NCBI RefSeq assembly: GCF_010183535.1
Contig: NC_071331.1
Location: 1,240,001-1,304,000, forward strand
Source of the DNA: Caenorhabditis remanei
Taxonomy: Eukaryota > Nematoda > Chromadorea > Rhabditida > Rhabditidae
Length of the DNA: 64,000 nucleotides
Reading direction: 5' to 3'
Positions 48,832 to 60,225 of the stretch are shown one piece after another. Numbering within the stretch: position 1 is the stretch's first letter; each line of letters begins with the position of its first letter. The position numbers were made by a program, and so were the translations under genes. The notes beneath the pieces were generated by a model. The model did not search any database. It was not told where the DNA came from and worked only from the letters and a program-made list of their open reading frames with translations.

Positions 48832-49761
48832 AAACTTTTTTTCCACCATTTTTAAAAAATTTATGTAGAAAACAAGAAGTTTTTTTGTTTATAAATGGAG
48901 GGAGTGAAAAACGATAAACCATTAGCGACCGAATGGAACAGCGAAATTCAAAAAAGAGAAAAATTGCATTAGGTTTCACTGAAACGCTAAAAATTACATT
49001 GGTGATTACATTTTCGATGATGAGAAAACCGTTTGTAGATATTTCTCAATAAGCCAAAACTAATATAATATACGTGTACTGTAGTTCAATAACTATTGGA
49101 CATTGATAACTCTATCAAATAGGATAATATAACTTATGATTACGAAGAATAGTTCCTTAAAACAAACCGACTGGAATATTGCCGGGAAACAAGATTCTCA
49201 ATTTAAACTTTTTATGGAAAAAAGCATTTCAATTAGATACCAGTGTGATTATTTTGTTAACACGGAATCATGAAACTGCAAAAAACCTTTAAAGGGCTCC
49301 ACTCGTCAAGAAATATAATAATTGAAAATTCACAAGGTTCAAGTCTGATGCGCAGGTTCCATTAAGAAAATTAGTTTATAGAAAGACTGTTTCAGGTTTT
49401 TATTTTCAGAGATACAACACTTTTGTCTCGCTTTCGATACGGATGACTATAAAGCAAAAAATACAGATACATAACTATGAGAGCTCACAGCAATGACTCC
49501 TAACTGGAGAACATCTCGAAATCAGTTATATAGGTAGATAGACTCAAACAAATGCCAAAATTTGAAAAAATGAATCTCCAAGGCTTGTATATGGAGCCAC
49601 ACTTTCAGACCACTTCTGTAACGTCAGTATGGTTCAGATAGTACAAACTACAGTTAAAAAAAGGCCAGCAATAGAAAATAAGTCTGAAGCTACACTTCGT
49701 ATCAAGTTTTGAAAAACAGATTATAGAACTTGTAAAGCAGGAAATCACCACTGAAGCTATG
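48832..49761. repeat. Block T, downstream part, copy 3
   Basis: Collinear with 19731-20620 and 33743-36080. It includes a minus-strand remnant resembling the fifth-transmembrane exon near 49620-49690. It is cut at 49762-49766 (TATTA) by the tandem elements and resumes at 53555. Confidence 0.6.
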
Positions 49762-49766
49762 TATTA

Positions 49767-50889
49767 TTCCTCCCCATTCGGGTCGGGATAATACATTTTC
49801 CTGCTTCGGTATCGATCGAATAGAAACGAAGTTTCTACAACAAACACAACGATATATATTACAGTTTTATTGCTTGTTTTTAGGCTTTTAGTGGCGTTGT
49901 TTTTGGTAGCTAGGTGGGGTAGGTAGGTGGGGGTGTGGTCCGCGCGGCGCGGACCACATTTACAGATGAAACAGGGGCGTCAAACAGTCAAACAGTAACG
50001 GGAAAAAACGGGCAAGTAGATTGATGACACATTGATAGAGGGCGGAGGATACATTGATTGATTTTTAGAATTTAGAGAATTGGATTTAGAGAATTGGGAT
50101 GCTTGGGATGAGAGGAAAACGAGTGAGAAAACAGAAGGAAATCTTAGACTTCAAATTTAGAGGCATATGTTCTTCATGAGGGTCGCGGACGTCTTTTTGG
50201 CTCTCAACTTCTTCTCAGAATCCTTGAGCATCGGGGCTGTCGCGAAGATGTCGTTCTGGGCCTTGGTCGCTTCTCCTCCTTCCTCCCTTCCTGATTTCTT
50301 CTCCGTTGTCTTGCCCATCGTTGGTGCTCCTTCCTTCCTGTAGTCGTGGTGAGTTCCTTGCAGTCCTAAACGTAGCATCCATCTCTTTTCGATCGACGAA
50401 AAAACTGGCGAGGTGGAGAAGCTTTTTTCCCGTTCAGCATGCTTGGAAGACGATGACGTTGCTTTGTTGTTTTTCTCTCCATCTTGGCGACAGTCGTTTT
50501 GGAGTGTTTCCTGGCTGATCGTCGACGGCTATGTCCTTCCCCGACGCTTGCTGTTCGTTCTAGGTCGATCGCGCAGTCATCTGGAGCGTTGAGATTGGCT
50601 TCTGGTGAACTTTTCACTCCTGTACGTTCAGCGACTTGGAGTTTCGATCCTTCTGAAAATACCTCAGCTTATTTCTCGGCCCTCTGTTTCTTTTCGAAGT
50701 GCGTTTCGTAGGGTGGGGACTCTAGGGTGGGAAACGAAACGCACGTAGAATGGTTCATATTTCTCTGTTCGCCGCTCTGTTAACATCCCGATCGCGGTGG
50801 GACCTTTGCTCATAATTGTGAGCGCCTTTAATCGCGCACTCTGCGTCTCTCTCGAAAACTCGGTTCTCTCTTCCTCACAGGAAAATAAC
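49767..50889 (-). mobile_element. GC-balanced element, tandem copy 1 (1.12 kb)
   Basis: It is bounded by TATTA at 49762-49766 and 50890-50894. It shares its first ~147 bp (start TTCCTCCCCATTCGGG) and last 157 bp (end CACAGGAAAATAAC) with the next element, but the middles differ. Base composition is far richer in G+C than the surroundings. Read on the minus strand, the 49767-49913 end carries AATAAA (about 49871-49866), suggesting a 3' end there. Two overlapping minus-strand open frames, about 50660-50366 and 50378-50157, encode Lys/Arg/Ser-rich protein I do not recognise. The termini lack TG...CA, so LTR status is not supported. Confidence 0.7.
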
Positions 50890-50894
50890 TATTA

Positions 50895-53549
50895 TTCCTC
50901 CCCATTCGGGTCGGGATAATACATTTTCCTGCTTCGGTATCGATCGAATAGAAACGAAGTTTCTACAACAAACACAACGATATATATATTACAGTTTTAT
51001 TGCTTGTTTTTAGGCTTTTAGTGGCGTTGTTTTTGGTAGCTAGAAACTGAAAAGGCGAAGTTTATCTTGAAAAGTCTAGCATCGCCACCAAGACTTCATT
51101 GCGCATACAGATGTGTTCGCTCTACCGCTGTGTTGGGAGCCAGCGCTCCTGACGAAAGATTTAGATTTCTCTTTCCAAATTCGACTGAAAAGAAACGTAG
51201 TATTTCCTTATGGGCATCGCTACAAAACACCTAATTGGCGTATTTTCTGTATTCGGCAGTAACAAGAAAAAACGGGACACGAGACTTGGTAGATGCGCGC
51301 ACCAAGCAATTCTCGTCTCGATGCTCTCGAGGTGACTGCACACCCCGCTGCTTGTGAGCCTGGAACGAAACGACTGTATTTAAGCCTTTTCCTTGCCTGT
51401 GGCCCCTTCTCCGTCAAATTTTCTCTTTTCTGGCCTGGACCCGTAGGAAGACATACTACTCGACTTTCCGGATATTGAAATCGGCGTTTCTACCCGCGAA
51501 AAACAGCATCTTGATATCAGTTCTCTAGGAAAAACCACGAAAAAACTAAACGATTCCTACTGTGTCCCTAAAATTTGCTCCGGGATCTCATGCAAATGCT
51601 AGGTTCATCGAACCTTTTCTCAAAATCTCACTGGATCCTTATGCGACCCTTCATCGGTCTTGCTCACCTTCTCGTCGCTTCAGTTTTCTCCTCGCACTCG
51701 ATTACTTTTATGCCTCTCTACTCTTCGCGCTCGGTCTCATATTCTGCTCGCGTCTTCTCTCGACCGGGACAGTACTTTCAACTAACTCACCTCTACTCTT
51801 TTCCGCTTGACGACCTTCCGACCGACCAGCTTTCCGAGTCTCCGCTCCACTCGTCTACGGACCGTTTCACCAAGCGACGGCTTTGTCCTCTGCAACACAC
51901 AGTATTGAAAATCAACGATTCCAGAAATCGTTCTCGGCCCAGGACCGTCGGAGCCAGGCTCCCTTTTATCACTTCCAGCCGGTGCAGCACCGCTTCATCT
52001 CTCTTCTCCGACAGTCTGACTGTCTTTCTCTCAGGTCTCTCACGCATGAGCCCCGTACACCCGGAAACAAGGTTCCCACTAACACTTTTGTTCTATACCG
52101 CTCATTATTTGCCCCTATCTCTCTACGGATTCAACTCGCCCGGGGCGGTTTCTCTGGAGAAAAACTGCTCACCTCTGAGGCTCCGAGACGGGTGATTCCC
52201 TCTCTTCGCGAAGAGCCCGCGACAGTTCTTCAAATCTCTTCCTTTTCTGTGTTCCAGAGTCTCTTTGCAGCAGCGAAATCGGCATCACCAATCGAACGGT
52301 CGCTTAAACCTCCAACACTGTTCGCTTAAGCCTCCAACACTCGAATTCAACAGATTCGTCCGCGTAGTCGCTCTCTCCAGCATCGCGGCCGCTCGCGAAT
52401 CGCTGTCCACCATTTCCGACTCGCGTTTCTCGATTTGAGCATATCAAAAATCTTCTTCAGGTCTTCTTCGTCCGGACAATTGTCCAATTTCTTTCCATGC
52501 AAGTTGGCCACCTTTGTGTTGAAATCAGCTTGCCTTTATTTCGGATTATCTCCTCGATTGTCCATTCTGCACGCCTTCATCTGCCACCTCGACTCTCCAC
52601 TTTCCGCCTGACACTCCCTTTCTCAAGGACTTTTCGAATTTTCTCGGGAAAAATTTTGACGAAAAACTTCAATCCCGCTTATAAAATTCACTGAAAATGC
52701 ATTATTGTACGAATTTCTTCGTGAGAATTCGATGAAGACTTCACTCCACGCTTCTAAAATTCACTGAAAATACATTAGTGTACAAATTTCCCGAATTTCT
52801 TCATGAAAATTCGATGAAAACTTCACTTCACGCTTCCGAAATCCGCAGAAAAATACATTATTGTACGAATTTTTCTCCGACGAAAAACTTCACTTCAAAT
52901 TTCCGAAAACCACTGAAAATACGCTTTGTACGACTTTCTTGAATTTCCTCGTGAAAATTCGACGAAAAAACTTCACTTCAACTTACAAAATCCACTGAAA
53001 ATACGTTATTGTACACATTCCTCAAATTTTTTCGTGAAAATTCGGTGAAAACTTCACTTGAAACTTACAAAATCCACTGAAAATACATTATTATACGAAT
53101 GTCTCGAACTCCTTCGTGGAAATTTGACAAAAACTCCGCTTCAAACTTACAAAATTCACTGAAAACACATTATTGTACACATTCCTCGAATTTTTTCGTG
53201 AAATTTCGACGAAAACTTCACTTTAAACTTACAAAGTTCACTGAAAATACATTATTATACAAATTTCTCGAATTCCTTCGTAAAAAATTCGTCGAAAACC
53301 TCACTTCACACTTCTAAAACCACTGAGTAATACATTATTATTCACAAATACCCACTTTAACACGTAATTCAAACAATTTCTACCAAAAAACGAACGAAAC
53401 GCACGTAGAATGGTTCATATTTCTCTGTTCGCCGCTCTGTTAACATCCCGATCGCGGTGGGACCTTTGCTCATAATTGTAAGCGCCTTTAATCGCGCACT
53501 CTGCGTCTCTCTCGAAAACTCGGTTCTCTCTTCCTCACAGGAAAATAAC
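50895..53549 (-). mobile_element. GC-balanced element, tandem copy 2 (2.66 kb)
   Basis: It is bounded by TATTA at 50890-50894 and 53550-53554. It shares both ends with copy 1 (50895-51043 and 53393-53549), and the shared ends differ by only a few bases. Its interior is different: a G+C-balanced region (51050-52650) and a tandem repeat (52660-53345). Open stretches exist on both strands (plus 51575-52195, minus 52047-51793), but neither resembles a family I know and neither is a convincing gene. After removing both elements and one TATTA, the flanks match the uninterrupted GTATTAGTTGT site at 36091. Confidence 0.7.
52660..53345. repeat. Tandem repeat, about nine units of ~79 bp
   Basis: Each unit contains ACATTATTGTACGAATTTC, a TTCGTGAAAATTCGACG stretch, an AACTTCACTTCA stretch and AAATCCACTGAAAA. 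The TTATTGTAC-like word recurs near 52700, 52780, 52858, 52925, 53003, 53090, 53170, 53250 and 53335. Units are diverged. It lies in the right third of tandem copy 2 and stops just before the shared terminal 157 bp. Confidence 0.85.
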
Positions 53550-53619
53550 TATTAGTTGTAAGCTCTGAATAATAAAGCTGAAAAAAAAGAGTTGAAAATG
53601 AAAAGTTGATATTGAAGAA

Positions 53620-53885
53620 CCGACCGGCCCGGTCGGCCCGGGTCACAGTACAAAAATTTGAAAATTTGAATTTTTTTGAAATTTTTTTTGATTTTTCCGC
53701 AAAAAAGTCGAATTTTCGACGATGTTTTTACATATCGATAAAACTCAAGTTTACATAAGATTTTTGACTATTTTTGATGAAAATTTCAAAAAATTTCGAA
53801 AAATTTTGTGAAAAGATTGTGCTCATTTTTTGACTCCGGGCCGGCAACTTTCTCTACCGGCCCGGGACGATATTTTGCAAGTATG
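53620..53885. mobile_element. GGCCCGG hAT-like element, left end truncated
   Basis: It is flanked by TTGAAGAA (53612-53619) and TTGAGGAA (53886-53893), the same site as the insertion at 36162. The right end is TTGCAAGTATG. The left CATACTTGCAA terminus is gone; the copy starts CGACCGGCCC. It is therefore a duplicate of an old insertion that later lost its left end. Confidence 0.75.
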
Positions 53886-53893
53886 TTGAGGAA

Positions 53894-56545
53894 GGATATA
53901 TGGAAGTGTTGTTTTTGACCGGTTCTTCTGATGAAATTAGGTTGGAACAGAAAAATAGAAAAGATTCTCTTAAATTTTAACAAATTCTGTTTCAAGCTTT
54001 ACTTGAATTTATGCTTTTCTCTATTCTGGGCATTTTTCATAATAATAAAAAATTGGCATTTTTTCACTTATCAATACTATTACAAACAGTTCATTTTTGT
54101 GATTATCTATGGATTGTATAAATTGAGACCGACGTAGAGATCACTAAACTATTTTTATACAGTTTTCGAAATGTTGTAAATGGGAGGTATTCAAGGAAAG
54201 TCTGGTCGCAATCTTAAAATTTTTTGTCTCAATTATGTTTCGAACTTCCCAAATTTTCATTCCTCAAACATACCTCGAATATTTCTAGCATTCACGTTCG
54301 AAACCTTCCGTTTTTGGATTTTTTGAAAAAAAGAGCAGAATTTTTGCAAAATTGACATTGTTCACAAGAAGTCACATTGTGATTTCTACGTCTGCTATCA
54401 TTTTCTGTTTCAAGAAATTCTTGTAACTCATCAGGAGACCGCACACTAATTCGATGTCTCTTAGCCTTGGATCAATGAATAACTTTAATTATTTTGGAAT
54501 AAACAAAAGTATTGAAACATTATCCTTATCTAGTATAGTTTTTTGTTTAGAGCTATGTTATCATGCAAGTTATAGCTAGATTACTCCTAAAACATTTTGG
54601 GTGCATAGTTCAAGGGCTAATCCAATTTTTCTGTTGTTTTTCAGCAGACACCGCAGCTGCTTATATTCAAGGAAACCCTCTTTAATAGACTAGAATGGCT
54701 ACTTGTCAAAGAATTATTAGTAATGAATTCTAGGAGGCGAAGGAATGGAAAGCAGTTGGAGCGATTGATTTGGTCCATTCACAAAGACATGTAAAAGCAA
54801 AAAGCAAGATCACATTGTGTCTTAGAACAGTCTTGAATCAGGAACATAATTTTCTGTTTTACACAAAACTGAAATATTCTTCGTTTTATTGTTCTTTCAT
54901 TGCGAACTCTAATTTCATTTTATCACAATTCTTGCCTCATTTTTTCATCCAATAACACAATTTATGGTCGAAGAAGTGTTGGATAATCTTTGACCACCAA
55001 ATTCCAATGTTATTGGCAGTCACACAAATTTAAAATCACAGATAATTAGGTTTGGACCGAAAACCGAAAATTTCAGCAAAAAAAGTTTAAAAAATGGTGC
55101 GGTCTCTAACTACAATATAATACTTTTTTCGGTTTCCTTTGATAGCGTTCTTATAGCATTCTAAATTTTTAGAGCATGGTTTGAATCGAAGACAGCATGA
55201 GCCCACTGGTATTGCAATGACTAATTAGCGATTCAAGATTTTCATACTTTTTTTCTGTTTCATCAACACTTCAGCTTGTCATGTTAAATGTTTGGGCAAT
55301 AGTTGGTAGATTCCTGAAAATAGGAAACAATGGAAAATATAGTGAAGAAATTTTATGTAATAGTGATACACTAAAGTTTTGAAACATTATCCAATGTTTA
55401 ATTTTATCGTGAGTAGGTAATCCGTTTTATAACATTCTTTGCGCATAGTTCAAGTGATAAACCAAATTTTCTGTTTTTTTTTCTCAGACTCCGCAGCTGT
55501 TTACATTTGACCTAGAATGACTACTAGAAATATAAGTGATTAGTTATGAATTCCAGGAAACGGGGGAAATAGAAACAGCGATTGATTTAGTCAATTCAAA
55601 AGTCACATATATTAAATAAAACTAACAACAAAATTGTATCGTTTCTTTGAAATAATGTTGTAGCAGAAATCAAATTTTCAGTTTTAGAGAAAACTGAAAT
55701 ATTCTTCGTCTTTTTCATTCCATTGTTCTACCAAGGAGTATGACAATTCTTGACTCATTTTTTATCCAATAACACAATTTTTGGTTCAATATTGAAGTAG
55801 CTTTGGTTAATCTGTAGTCACTGTTTTAAATTACAAAAATCCATGTTCAGACACTTCATTCGCCTTAATTATACCTCATTTAGATGTTTGACCAATTGTT
55901 TTTGCAATGAACAAAACATAAATGTCTCTCAGAGATTGCAAAGGATTCTTCCCACGGGCCCATGTCATTAACTCTAAACTTAACCCATTTTTTGCAAGAA
56001 TGTTTCTTTCTTGTGTAAAAATGTCTTATAAGTACAAAGTACAATTTTAAATCGGAACAGATTCAAAATTTTCATATTAAAGATCAGAACTACAGCGGAC
56101 TAATTATTGGGAGACACGTTGACAAGCCTCATAAAACTAATTTTCAGCCACTTTTCAATCAAAATGACTCACCAGAAGTCCATGCAAAATACAAATACGT
56201 ATGTGCATAGTATCCATCAAGGAATAAATATATACGAGTTCCCCATCTTCATTTTGGGAACATAGCGCCCAGGTAGTTGTTCAGAAGGGTCCCTGGAAAA
56301 ATCCACACTGTTTCAGATAGATTTTGAAAAACGTTGAAGTGAATCTAACTATTGATAGACAGCTGATATTTTAGCAAGTATAAAACTCACAAATATCCAC
56401 AATTGCCGTTGTCACGCACAACTTGAAAAACGGGGTCTATAAATCCTCGACGTCTCGTAACTGAGCGTCAAGTAGGTGGTAGATCACAAAAATATAGAAT
56501 GGTAGGGTAAAGCAAAAGATAGAGGACTGTCAGGGAGCCATACTA
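53894..56545 (-). pseudogene. Receptor relic B2: exons 1, 2 and part of exon 8
   Basis: Minus strand. Exon 1 (about 56545-56391) holds the VIYHLLDAQLRDVEDL motif followed by a TAG, then TPFFKLCVTTAIVDI. A frame break lies upstream of VIYHLL. Exon 2 (56292-56173) is 120 bp, as in 1-2271, with good splice sites but a TGA just after GAMFPK. Exons 3-7 are absent. Intron 2 is collinear with relic A2, with CCGCAGCTG motifs at about 54651 and 55489. A remnant of exon 8 ends at 54143. 54240-54460 is an extra segment not seen in A2. Confidence 0.75.
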
Positions 56546-56897
56546 ATTCTGTATACATATTTTGAAAACTAGAAAGTGCACGCAATATTGGTGAAATGTT
56601 TCTCCCACTTTTTTTGAGATGAGCAAGACAGAAATGTTATTATGAGACCAGCTCATACTGACGCGCCCTCGGCGCGTTTCCTCGCTGTTACGCCACTTGA
56701 GTTCACGTGAAATCTCTTTAATAATGATTCGTATTTTTGAAAATGAAAATAAAAGGCCGACATTGTGACAGACAAACCCCGCATGCGTTTTATATATAAG
56801 AATGAATTTAAAAAACATATCAAAGCTAGGTCAAATCTATTTTCGTAGTAAAAATAATATTGAAACCGTTTATTTCTTTCAAAAAACCCAGTAATAT
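56546..56897. other. Spacer between receptor copies
   Basis: It contains a short GC-rich patch (CATACTGACGCGCCCTCGGC and onward, 56655-56700) that looks like a transposon fragment with no partner that I found here. The rest is AT-rich and resembles the DNA upstream of exon 1 in the other copies. No gene. Confidence 0.45.
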
Positions 56898-59357
56898 TCA
56901 ATGTACAACTACAGTAAGAACAGATGAACTTGGTCCCTTTTTCTTCTTTCTGAATCCAATTCGAATCAATATATACTTTCGGAGAGAATCTGAGAATATC
57001 CATAGAAGATATGGATTGATGCCAGCGTAAAGATCACTGAAAATATATTTTTTACAGTTTTTGGAATGCTGTAAAAGATTAGAGTTCTAGGTTCATGCTG
57101 ATGATATTGAAGTTTTTTAGATAATTTTTCTTACCTTATCGCATTATACAGCAAATAAAACTTGTCCAGTGAAATGACAAGAATCGAAGTGGCATAAGAA
57201 ACGAATAGGCATAAAGCAGCGATTTGGATTGCGACTGGAAACAAAATCATAATCAAGATTTTTAGAATCACACAGAAAATATGGAACTATTGAAATAGTA
57301 CAAACCTGTAATACTACTCATAATGAATAATTTCATCTCCTTCTTCTTGATTTGATTCCTTGATTTTTGAAATGCCGAGTTTTTCTGAAACAAAAACAGG
57401 ATTCCAGTAAAATCAATAACTTTTTAAACTCACTATCATTTTTGTGTTCCTTCTTAAAACGAATAATAGATAACAATATGCAAATATCAGGTATATACAA
57501 ACTACAGTCAAGAATGCGCCAGCGATCAGGAAGAAGTAGGTGACCGGGGCTTCACTAAAAGATTAAATTGCATTATTATTATTGCCTAAAAACAGGCTCT
57601 CTCACTTCCTAAACTTTGGAATCACTCCATTTTTTGAATTTCTATAAAGTTGAGTTTTATCGAATAGCGTTGCCATACCAGCCATCATTCCCGGTAGAAA
57701 TTGAATCGCGTATGCTATTCGGAGACGTTGGGTACTCCAGATCTGAAAATAGGTAACTAGAGTTAAGAATTGAGAAAAAAAGTTACATGATGATGTCGAT
57801 TTGGGAAGATGATAGCGGAGAGTCGATTGGTGGCGAGGACTGAGATGCACATCGCTTGACAGATTCCTGGAAATTGGATACAATGGAAAAAATATTGAAG
57901 AAATGTTATGTTACAGTGATAAACTAAAGTTTTAAAACATTATCAAATATTTAATTTGGTTGTGGTTATATATTACCCATTCGCCGGTGGCTGACCGCTC
58001 GCTCAAAGTTCGGCCCGGGGACGCGGAGTGGGTCTTGACCAGAGTTGTACGGAATGCGATTTTTTTATTTCCGGAATCCGGAACCGGAATAAGATTTTAG
58101 ATTTTCCGGAATACGGAATCCGGAAACATTGCACGTTTGATGGTGTTTTGTTTCATTCTGACATTTTACAGAGAGGGTAGTGTTGAAGGCAACATGAGCC
58201 CACTGATATTGTGATAGAAATAGAATTTTCAGTTTCAGAGAAAACTTAACTTTTTTTAATTGCTATTATCAGTTGTTGACTGGCTAGTCCTGTTTTTTCT
58301 TTAGTTCCATACTTGACGAGTCGGGCCGACGGTTTTTCTTGAATAAATTTCTTTAAAACAATTGAATCGAATTGATAGGTGTTTCAAATCTGAATCAATG
58401 AAAAATAAAAATTCTTTGAATAGTCGCACCACACAATGCAGTCTTCGACCCGTCCGGATTTGGCTGTTTCCTAAAGAACGAGTAAAAGCTTTTGTGCAAT
58501 GAATCAACCAATTACGACTTCTTTGACAAATAAAGAAAAACCATCGGCACAGCAATGCCAGAACGACAAAAACGACATAACTGTTTCATCTGGGCCATTT
58601 CACTTCAAGTGAATCAAGACTCAAATAATTTTATCAATGAAACTAATTCGTGACTCAATATTGAAGTAGCTTTGGTTAATCTCTGGTCACTGCTCTAAAT
58701 TACAGATATCTATGTTCAGACACTTTATTCGCCATAATAATACCTCATTTAGATGTTTGACCAATTGTTTTTGCGATAAACAAACCACAACTGTTTCTCA
58801 GAGAACACAAAGGCATCTTCCCACGGGCACATGTCATTCACTCCAAACTTATCTCATTTTTTGCAAGAATGTTTTTTTTATTGTGTGAAAATAAATAATG
58901 TGATAGGTACAACTTTCAAATCGGTACAGATTCAAAATTTTCAATTAAAAAAAGAAGAAGTGCAATCGGCTAATCTTCTGTAGACCTCAAACAAAAACGA
59001 TTCCCAGAAAACAAATTTTCAGCCATTTCTGAATAAAAATGACTCACCAGAAATCCATGCAAGATATAAATACGTATGTGCATAATATCCATCAAGAAAT
59101 AAATAAATACGAGTTTCCCATCCCTATTTTGGAAACATAGCGCCCAGCTAGTTGTTCAAAAGGGTCCTTGGAATGTTTAACACAGTTTCAGGAATGTTTA
59201 ACACAGTTTTTGTTACACAAAATTGGAAAAACGGGGTCGATAAATCCTCGACACTTCGTAACTGAGCATCAAGTAGGTGGTAGATCACAAAAATATAAAA
59301 GGAAGGTGAAGAAAAAGATAGAGGACTGTCAGGGAGCCATACTAATTCTGTATACAT
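56898..59357 (-). pseudogene. Receptor B: intact exons 3-8, broken exons 1-2
   Basis: Minus strand. Exon 1 starts at an ATG at 59357 and is open through VIYHLLDAQLRSVEDL and STPFFQFC. Its 3' end and intron 1 have collapsed, fusing it to exon 2 through a duplicated GTTAAACATTCC. Exon 2 (59167-59048) has two TAG stops, at NN*LGAMFPK*GW. Exons 3-8 (57866-57787, 57742-57606, 57554-57434, 57384-57306, 57234-57135 and 57036-56898) are all open, equal in length to those of A1, and end at TGA 56900-56898. They keep ATNRLSAIIFP, AYAIQFLPGMMAGMA and NPYLLWIFSDSLRKYI. The exon 6 donor is GTTTGT, weaker than GTTAGT in A1. Intron 2 (57867-59047) has taken in a fragment of the 4402-type element. By sequence this is a recent pseudogene. 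Confidence 0.8.
57968..58043. mobile_element. Truncated copy of the TTACCCATTCGCCGG element
   Basis: The left 75 bp matches 4400-4470 closely (ATTACCCATTCGCCGGTGGC, then CGCTCAAAGTTCGGCCCGGG). The other end is missing. It is followed by a stretch rich in CCGGAAT words (58045-58130) that has no match that I noticed. It lies in intron 2 of receptor B. Confidence 0.75.
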
Positions 59358-59476
59358 ATTTTGAAAACTTGTAAATAAATGTATTCAAAACCACTTTCTC
59401 AACTAAACTAAATCCTCTCTTTAAGTAATAAGAAATAATATCGAAACCGTTTATTTCTTTGAAAAACCAGTTATAT

Positions 59477-60115
59477 TCAATGTACAACCACAGTAAGAAC
59501 TGAAGAACTTGGTCCCTTTTTCTTTTTTCTGAATCCAATTCGAATCAAAATATACTTTCGGAGAGAATCTGAGAATATCCATAGAAGATATGGGTTGATG
59601 CCAGCGTAGAGATCACTGAAAACATATTTTTACAGTTTTTGGAATGCTGTTAAAGATTCGAGTTTTAGGTTCTTGTTGCTATTTTGATCCAAGCTTTTTT
59701 TAAAATTGTCTTACCTTATCGCATTATACAGCAAATAAAACTTGTCCAGTGAAATGACAAGAATCGAAGTGGCATATGACACGAATAGGCATAATGCAGC
59801 GATTTGAATTGCGACTGGAAACAAATATAATCGTGATGTTTAGAATTATACAGAAAATATGGAACTATTGAAATAGTAGGAAACTACAGTCAAGAATGCG
59901 CCAGCAATCAGGAAGAAGTAGGTGACCAGGGCTTCACTAAAAAAAATGAACGTTTTTTTTTTCTATTATTTTCTAAAAATCTCACTTCCTAAACTTCGGA
60001 ATCACTCCATTCTTTGAATTTCTATAAAGTTGAGTTTTAGTGTTGCCATACCAGCCATCATTCCAGGTAGGAATTGAATTGCATATGCTATTCGGAGACG
60101 TTGGATACTTCAGAT
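59477..60115 (-). pseudogene. Receptor C: exons 4, 5 (part), 7 and 8
   Basis: Minus strand. Exon 8 (59615-59477) and exon 7 (59814-59715) are open, with the same lengths and the same C-terminus (SSSVLTVVVH) as A1 and B. A deletion of about 220 bp between AGTAGGAAA and CTACAGTC has removed exon 6, intron 5 and the 3' half of exon 5; only 59937-59881 of exon 5 remains. Exon 4 (60115-59986) has a 7-bp deletion at the TLFDKTQ region, so it is frameshifted. Exon 3 is absent: the sequence beyond 60140 is other repeat DNA. Clear pseudogene. Confidence 0.85.
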
Positions 60116-60162
60116 CTGAAAATAGGTAACTAGAGTTAGAAAAGAAAAGTATCAGTTACAGT

Positions 60163-60225
60163 TCCGCTCAAAAGTATATTAACTTTTTGTTTTTTGATCA
60201 TAACTTATCTCAAATATAATGGAAT
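60163..60225. mobile_element. Terminal fragment of a PT2-type element
   Basis: It reads CAGTTCCGCTCAAAAGTATA and continues as a diverged version of the PT2 terminus at 33926-33990 (compare TTTTTGATCATAACTT with TTTTCGACCATAACTT). Only one end is present. It adjoins the receptor C relic. Confidence 0.65.

Noticed and set aside
51575..52195. 206-codon plus-strand open frame as a gene
   Set aside because: It overlaps open stretches on the other strand, has no recognisable domain, and is explained by the higher G+C content of the element.
49767..53549. LTR retrotransposon with 49767-50889 as one LTR
   Set aside because: The shared ends do not form two equal direct repeats around an interior, and they lack TG...CA. 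The layout is two complete units in tandem.
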